Source: Plantago major
Lineage: Eukaryota; Streptophyta; Magnoliopsida; Lamiales; Plantaginaceae
NCBI GenBank assembly: GCA_026545765.1
Contig: CM048842.1
Coordinates: forward strand, 28,682,667 to 28,746,666
Direction of reading: 5' to 3'
Length of the DNA: 64,000 nucleotides
The position numbers were made by a program, and so were the translations under genes. This document shows positions 58,985 to 64,000 of the stretch, piece after piece. The notes beneath the pieces are model-generated. The model had not been told where the DNA came from. It was given only the letters and a program-made list of their open reading frames with translations, and ran no database searches. Each line of letters opens with the position of its first letter. Positions within the stretch are counted from its first letter, which is position 1.

Positions 58985-59926
58985 ATAACAGGGAACAGGA
59001 GATTAGGTTCTCAATTTACAGTTGGAACCATCAGGACTAAACAATCTTCCAGTAGGAATCGATTTTTGAATGAATTTCCTTGGAACATTCTTTTGTCTGA
59101 TAGAAACATAAGGAGGAATTCTGATTGAATGATTATCATTATTAAGAATTATTTTCTTCCTTGGTGTGTTCCTAGGTGCTCCATTTGGTGCTTTCAGATA
59201 CCTGTCAGTTTCGAGTTTGCTTTTCAAAGAACTTAGCTTTCCTTGCGATTTCTTCTAGCCACGGCATTGATTTTCAGTGGCTTGATTCAACTTCCACTTC
59301 TGATAATTACTTTGAGCAATTCTAGCCTTTAGCCATCGTTCTTGCTCTTGTTTGTATTCATGAGCAAGTTGTTTCCCGATACCTTTATAGCCAATACCGT
59401 TTCGAGCACTTGAAGCTATCTGAGATCTTTTCTCGGCTTTGCTAGTCTCTGGTTGATCAATTTCTTTCCAGAAAAAGTGACATGAGAGAAATTGCCAGCT
59501 CCTGCAATTTTACCCTTTTGAGAGACATAGCACTGTGGTTGTTTACACTTTTCAGTGTTGTGTTTCTTTTCAGAGACGTGCCCATCAGTTTTATTTTTGA
59601 CTTGTTTTTCCCACAAAGGTTTAGTCGCATCGCTTTCCTTTGTCAACAATCTTCGCCTTCTGCCGATACTATAGATTGCATGGGAACCATCTTGAGTACT
59701 TACAAATGTTCTTCTTTCCTCACTCTTATTCAGAGTGATAGAACACTCTGTCTGTGTATTCAGCCCAAGTCCTTTCTTTTCTGAAGGATCTCTTAAGTAA
59801 GATTGTACTTCAGTAAGAGTGTCACTAGCTTTGGCATAAGATTGAAAAGATAATTCTTTCTTTTTGAGTTCCTTGTTCTCGAAGAAGATCTTCATATTTC
59901 TTTCGTAATTCAGCCATTGCTTCTTT
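58985..59926 (-). pseudogene. gag C-terminal tail and protease N-part of element C
   Basis: The frame 59895-59416 (KELSFQSYAKASDTLTEVQSYLRDPSEK and a Lys-rich stretch) equals the tail seen in element A at 25355. A second piece (59227-59003) is Arg/Lys/Pro-rich. The part between is broken. The frame upstream is interrupted by the CACTA insertion. Confidence 0.7.
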
Positions 59927-61062
59927 CACTACAAAAATCTGGAACATGTGACGGATAGATCCGTCGATGCAGCCTATCATCGCCTCTGGCGACGGATAGA
60001 AAATCCGTCGCCCGAGTCAGGGCGGCGGATAAAAATCCGTCGTCCAATTGACGGATTGGACGACGATTGACCTTTTTTTAAAAAAAAATGATTATGGGCG
60101 ACGGATAGATCTATCGTCGCCCATTTTTACAAAAAAAAAATCCGTATCACAATTTTATATTCAGATCTGGATTAATTCGGCATGGTGGTGCGGTGGTGGC
60201 AGTGGTGGTGCGGTGGGTGTGGTGCAGGTGGTGGTGGGAGGTGGGGGTGGTGGAAGGGTGGTGGTGGTGGTGGAGGAGATGGTGGTGGTGGCAGGGTGGT
60301 GGTGGTGGAGGAGATGGTGGTGGTGGCAGGGTGGTGGTGCGGTGGTGGTGGGAGTAGAGAGGTGGTGGTGGTGGAGATGGTGGTGGAGGAGGATGGTGGA
60401 GGAAAGGAGGTGGTGGCAGTGGTGGTGGTGGAGGATGGTGGTGGTGGCAGGGTGGTGGTGGTGGGAGGAGAGAGGTGGTGGTGGTGAGATGGTGGTGGAG
60501 GAAAGGAGGTGGTGGAGGAGATGGTGGTGGTGGAGGATGGTGGTGGTGGGAGGAGAAAGGTGGTGGTGGAGGATGGTGGTGGTGGGAGGAGAAAGGTGGT
60601 GGAGGAGATGGTGGTGGTGGAGGATGGTGGTGGTGGGAGGAGAAAGGTGGTGGTGGGAGGAGGAGGAGAGGAGAAGTAGTGGAGAAAAGGAGGTGGTGGA
60701 GGAGATATATTATATTTTTTTTAGGTTTTTAGCGACGGATAGATCTAGATCTATCCGTCGCTAATTTTTTTTTTTTTTTTTTAATTTTCCGGCCTTGTAG
60801 CGACGGATAAATCTATCCGTCGCTACATAGCGACGGATAGAGATTTATCCGTCGCTAAAATTTTTTTTTTTTTTTTTTTAAATTTTGGTCAACGCTCTGT
60901 AGCGACGGATAATTTTATCCGTCGCTTCTGATAACCTTTTTATCAAATGCATGACAGGCGACGGATAGAATCCGTCGCCCCAAGTAGCGATCCGTCGCTA
61001 TAGGGGCGACGGATAAAATCCGTCGCCCCTTTCCGTCCCGTTACGGATGGATTCTTGTAGTG
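59927..61062. mobile_element. non-autonomous CACTA (En/Spm-type) element with 3-bp TSD
   Basis: Left end CACTACAAAAATC at 59927, right end GGATTCTTGTAGTG at 61062, with TTT on each side (59924-59926 and 61063-61065). CACTA elements have these termini and duplicate 3 bp. Subterminal copies of GCGACGGATA-GAT-ATCCGTCGC, some palindromic, occur more than ten times at both ends, as expected for transposase-binding repeats. The core is a G-rich GGT/GGA microsatellite (60180-60710). No transposase is encoded. It splits the gag of element C. Confidence 0.9.
60180..60712 (+). repeat. (GGT)n/(GGA)n-rich minisatellite core of the CACTA element
   Basis: About 530 bp of GGTGGTGG, GGAGGA and GAGATGGTGGTGG units with almost no C on the plus strand. 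It includes higher-order copies of about 50-60 bp (GGAGGATGGTGGTGGTGG plus GAGGAGAAAGGT). Confidence 0.9.
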
Positions 61063-62617
61063 TTTATGTGACTTTTCAGTCTCAGATATGTGAGCTTTGA
61101 GAAATGCATTTTCAGCATCCTTTTTCTCAGATATCTTAACTAATTGAGAATTTTCCTTTGCAAGAGAATTCTTTTCTTCTTCAAGATTTTCGGCTCTAGC
61201 TCGGATCATTAGAAATTCCCTTTCATAGATGTCAAGATCTTTCCTGAGATTTTCTAGATCTTTTATTTCTTATTCATCACTTTCATAAGTATAACAAGAA
61301 GTATTTGTTACCTCATCAGCCATAAGACAGATTTCTATGTTAGAGATGTCTGGACCGTCAATCTCAGCAACTCCACACATTTCATTCTTCTTGAGGCCGA
61401 AGTCGATTATATCATGAGTAACTCCACATAATTCTGGTGATGGTAAGATTGAGTCATCTGAATTGTCATCTTCAGAATCTGTTTCATAGTCTAGAGCATC
61501 CAGTTGAGTTTGGATTTTCTTTCTTTCTTCAGTTAATAAGGCTTTACGCTTCTTCAAGATTCTTCTATCTTTCTTGTCACCGTCCTTAGTTTGTTGAAGC
61601 GGGACAATCCTTCTTAGTGACCAGGTTTCGACAATAGAAGCGATATCGCGTTTCCAATTTTACTTCCTCGAAGACATGATGCTTTCTCGAAATGCTTGTT
61701 CAGTGAGCTTTGCATATTTTTGTACTGGTGATAGTTTGAGCCTAGATGCCTTTTCAGCTTCTCTTTGGCTTTTCTTCTCTCAATTTATCGACTGACATAT
61801 TTGCTCATTTGCTTTGCAGCAAGAGCATCCTCAGTCTCTTCCTTGCTTTTCTTCTTTTCAGAAGTTCCTTGAGCAACTATAGCAATATTCTACAACTTTT
61901 CAGTTGTTTGTTCTCTTTGTGTTGTCTCATAATCAACCGTAGCAAGATGTGAGAAGAGTTCCACTGGAGTGATATTCGGCATACCTTGATTAAAATAAAA
62001 GAATTTAGTATGCTCCCAGTTGTGGTTAAGACTTCTGACAATAGTCTTAATCTTTTCGTGAGAGTATCATTGCTTTCCCAAGTCGCCATATCACTCATGA
62101 GAGTGGTAAATCTGAAATCTAGTTCTTCCAGAGTTTCAGTGGGTCCTTGTTTGAAATTTTGAAATTTCAACTTGAGAACTTCGAACTTGTTTTATTTGGT
62201 TTTCGATTCGCATGATTTCTTCAATCAGTTGCCAGGCAATTTTCGCCGTTTTAGCACCCCACAGTTTACACTGTATGTGCTCAGGTGTAGATCTGATGAT
62301 GATATTACGAGCTTGACCATCCAGACGATTTCTCTTGGCATCTTCCGATGTCCAGAGTTCTCTGGGCTTTGGTTCGTAAATAACTTGACTAGTAGATCTC
62401 CCACTTGTTGGCCGCGCGGTTGTGAAGATCCTTCGCTTTGATCTCTGTCTCTACCATTAGAAACCTCCATGACTTGTTTAAGTTGTTGAATGACTATTGG
62501 GCCATTGTTTATTACTTCGATCATTTCGTCACTAATGGCTTCAAGGTGGAGCATCATGTTATTTTTCCATTTCTCGTAGTTCTCTGGTTTGAGAACGGGT
62601 GCATCACTCAGAGACAT
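61063..62617 (-). pseudogene. gag of element C, N-terminal and capsid part
   Basis: ATG at 62617-62615 gives MSLSDAPVLKPENYEKWKNN, parallel to gag of A. The capsid region FQNFKQGPTETLEELDFRF is at 62170-62110, an acidic stretch at 61557-61270 (RKALLTEERKKIQTQLDALDYETDSEDD) and a coiled coil at 61209-60943. The zinc-knuckle region (about 61640-61600) again lacks the first Cys (RFYC...). Several frame changes occur, many at places where CAG/CTG is expected. Confidence 0.85.
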
Positions 62618-62718
62618 TCTTTGCACACTTAACACACAAATAATATAGTCCTCATAAATGGACATAGTTCATTCACCTATCTGGGGATCTAGGTTGATCT
62701 TGAAGGCTTGTGAACCTC

Positions 62719-62731
62719 CCTCTGATACCAC
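62719..62731 (-). promoter_or_regulatory. primer-binding site of element C
   Basis: Minus strand TGGTATCAGAGG lies two bases inside the LTR boundary and fits the plant initiator-Met tRNA 3' end. Confidence 0.85.
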
Positions 62732-62732
62732 T

Positions 62733-64000
62733 TGTTGGTCAGATAACGGCAAAGTAAAAGACTAGAAGGGGGGTGAATAGTCTTTTAAAACTTTTGTCGA
62801 TAAAACTATTTCTCGGATATACGTGTAGATATCCGATACTTAGATTCGAGGCGGAACACTTAAGATATATAAGTGCGTAAGCAGTTAAAGTGTGTGTGTG
62901 TTGGTGAAAAGTAAGTCTGAGAAGTAAATAACACGAGAAGTATAGTGGTATCTGGAGGTGGCGTAATCCTCCAACTAATCCACTTCGGTCTTCCAAAGAC
63001 CTAGAATTCACTAGAATAGATAATTGAGGTCACCTTACAAAATCCTATTCTAAGATTCCTTAAACAAATGGTTCCCAACCAAATGTTCCCCCTGAGTTGT
63101 TCCCCGGCTTTCACAGCCAAGTACTTCCTGTACTCAGAAACCTTTTTGAGCTATTCCCTAGCTTCCCAAGCTAAGTACTTCCTGTGCTCAATAACCTTGG
63201 AGTTATTCCTTAGTTTCTCAAACTAAGTACTTCACTACTCACGCCCGATGATGGTGTTGGTTTTGGTTTGAGTTGTCAGATGAGCTTCTTTAATAACTTT
63301 TCAGTTAATCAGATAGCTCTGTGAATCATGTATACTTAATACATTTTTCAATGTATGGTATCTTGTTCTTTTTACTGACCCAAGTCTTAGATAAATGTTC
63401 AAGAGAATGAATCTCAGATACTTGATCTTTCAATTCAACTCTTTCACAGATAGCAGTGCTTGTTTAGGATCAGGACACTTAGAACTTTAGTGCTACTTAA
63501 GATCAGGAGCTTTGGTCGCAACAGAAAGCTTTGAGGATAAGTAGTTTGCTTGAGAGAATATGTTGTTCAGCGTGTTTATGGAGTTCAAGGTGTCTTCTCA
63601 AGTAGTCTAAGTATTTATATTTATAGATGAATTTGAATGTCGTTGAATAGTATCCGTTAGGCTTAAATCAAATTCAAACTATTGATATCTGTGTATAGTA
63701 CTGCAGTAGGTTTGTCTTCTTCTTCAGAAGGTACCGTTGCTTTTATTCAGACATCTCTGTCCGTGCATTAAATGCATTGTACTGTACTTTTTGTCCTGTA
63801 GTGCCAACGGAACTATGCTCAGTATCAGAGACTAGTATTATCTGATTCTTTGCACGTCCTTATCTTTAATCTTCAGATACCACTTTATTGAAACAACTTT
63901 GTTGCAATATATTTCTTTTTCAGAAATGTGGTTAAGGCTCAAGGTATCTGAGAGTAGATATCTGTGGGCACTTTCCTGGTTTTCAGAAAACCTACTAGTT
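62733..64000 (-). repeat. 5' LTR of element C (partial, cut by window end)
   Basis: Ends CTGACCAACA on the minus strand and matches the 3' LTR at 47247-48530 throughout. The LTR start lies about 340 bp beyond the window, judging from the other copy. Confidence 0.92.

Larger units (their letters stand above)
47247..64000 (-). mobile_element. Ty1/copia LTR retrotransposon, element C (best-preserved copy; runs off the window)
   Basis: Minus orientation. From the right: 5' LTR (62733 to beyond 64000), PBS, gag (split by a CACTA element), protease-integrase, RT-RNase H, spacer with TATA box, intron-containing extra gene, polypurine tract, 3' LTR (47247-48849). Same plan as element A, but pol falls in a few long frames with an intact YVDD. 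The LTR resembles that of A only in parts, so it is a related subfamily. The target duplication cannot be checked because the right end is outside; the left flank ends TTGTC. Confidence 0.9.

Noticed and set aside
60048-60764. 238-codon open frame, Gly/Trp/Val-rich
   Set aside because: It is the GGT/GGA minisatellite of a non-autonomous CACTA element; all frames of such a repeat lack stops.

Overview
The window is nuclear DNA from a flowering plant, most likely a eudicot. It holds one long, intron-rich host gene with plant-type splice sites, an old ribosomal-protein gene fragment, and about 42 kb of nested LTR retrotransposons with smaller DNA transposons. No rRNA, tRNA, CRISPR array or bacterial-type operon is visible. 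Species cannot be named from the sequence alone.

Layout. Bases 1-7.3 kb: start of a minus-strand gene resembling the plant-mobile-domain/MAIN-LIKE group (cut by the window edge), simple tandem repeats, a 5'-truncated RPL21 copy (2424-3511), a short Helitron with a clear 3' hairpin-CTAG end (about 5802-6261) and an inverted-repeat element (6383-7264). Bases 7362-19666: a 29-exon kinesin-7 (CENP-E-type) gene close to Arabidopsis KIN-7O. Its splice sites are in order, but the reading frame is broken as written in exons 2, 24 and 29. Its introns hold a hAT-like remnant, a Stowaway-like MITE and a MITE with an 8-bp target duplication. Bases 20.2-21.2 kb: an inverted-repeat element with a dense CCATGG/AGCTT palindromic array.

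Bases 21.5-64 kb: a Ty1/copia family with LTRs of about 1.5-1.6 kb, an initiator-Met-type primer-binding site and an extra gene between pol and the 3' LTR. Element A (22066-37191, plus) has both LTRs. Its 3' LTR is followed directly by another PBS and gag, so the locus reads LTR-internal-LTR-internal. The second internal region is broken up by a second LTR element (D1), which contains a Ty3/gypsy-like LTR element (E) with a perfect 5-bp duplication. A copia IN-RT fragment (B) is cut by a second copy, D2, and D2 by copia element C. Element C (47247 to beyond 64000, minus) is the best-preserved copy, and its gag carries a 1.1-kb non-autonomous CACTA element with a 3-bp duplication.

The most notable feature is the extra gene in elements A and C. 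It has its own ATG, a TATA box about 190-210 bp upstream at the same place in both copies, and a series of small GT-AG introns (72-104 bp). These separate short phase-0 exons, with four introns at matching positions in the two diverged copies and one exon of exactly 150 nt in both. Introns in the same sense as the genomic RNA should be lost on retrotransposition, so their persistence suggests that unspliced RNA is copied while a spliced or separately initiated mRNA makes the protein. This reading is inference from sequence.

A caution applies to all broken frames here. LTR pairs and parallel copies repeatedly differ at CAG/CTG trinucleotides, which often appear as CG in one copy. This looks like a consensus-calling artefact at methylated CHG sites, so some frameshifts, including those in the kinesin, may not be biological.
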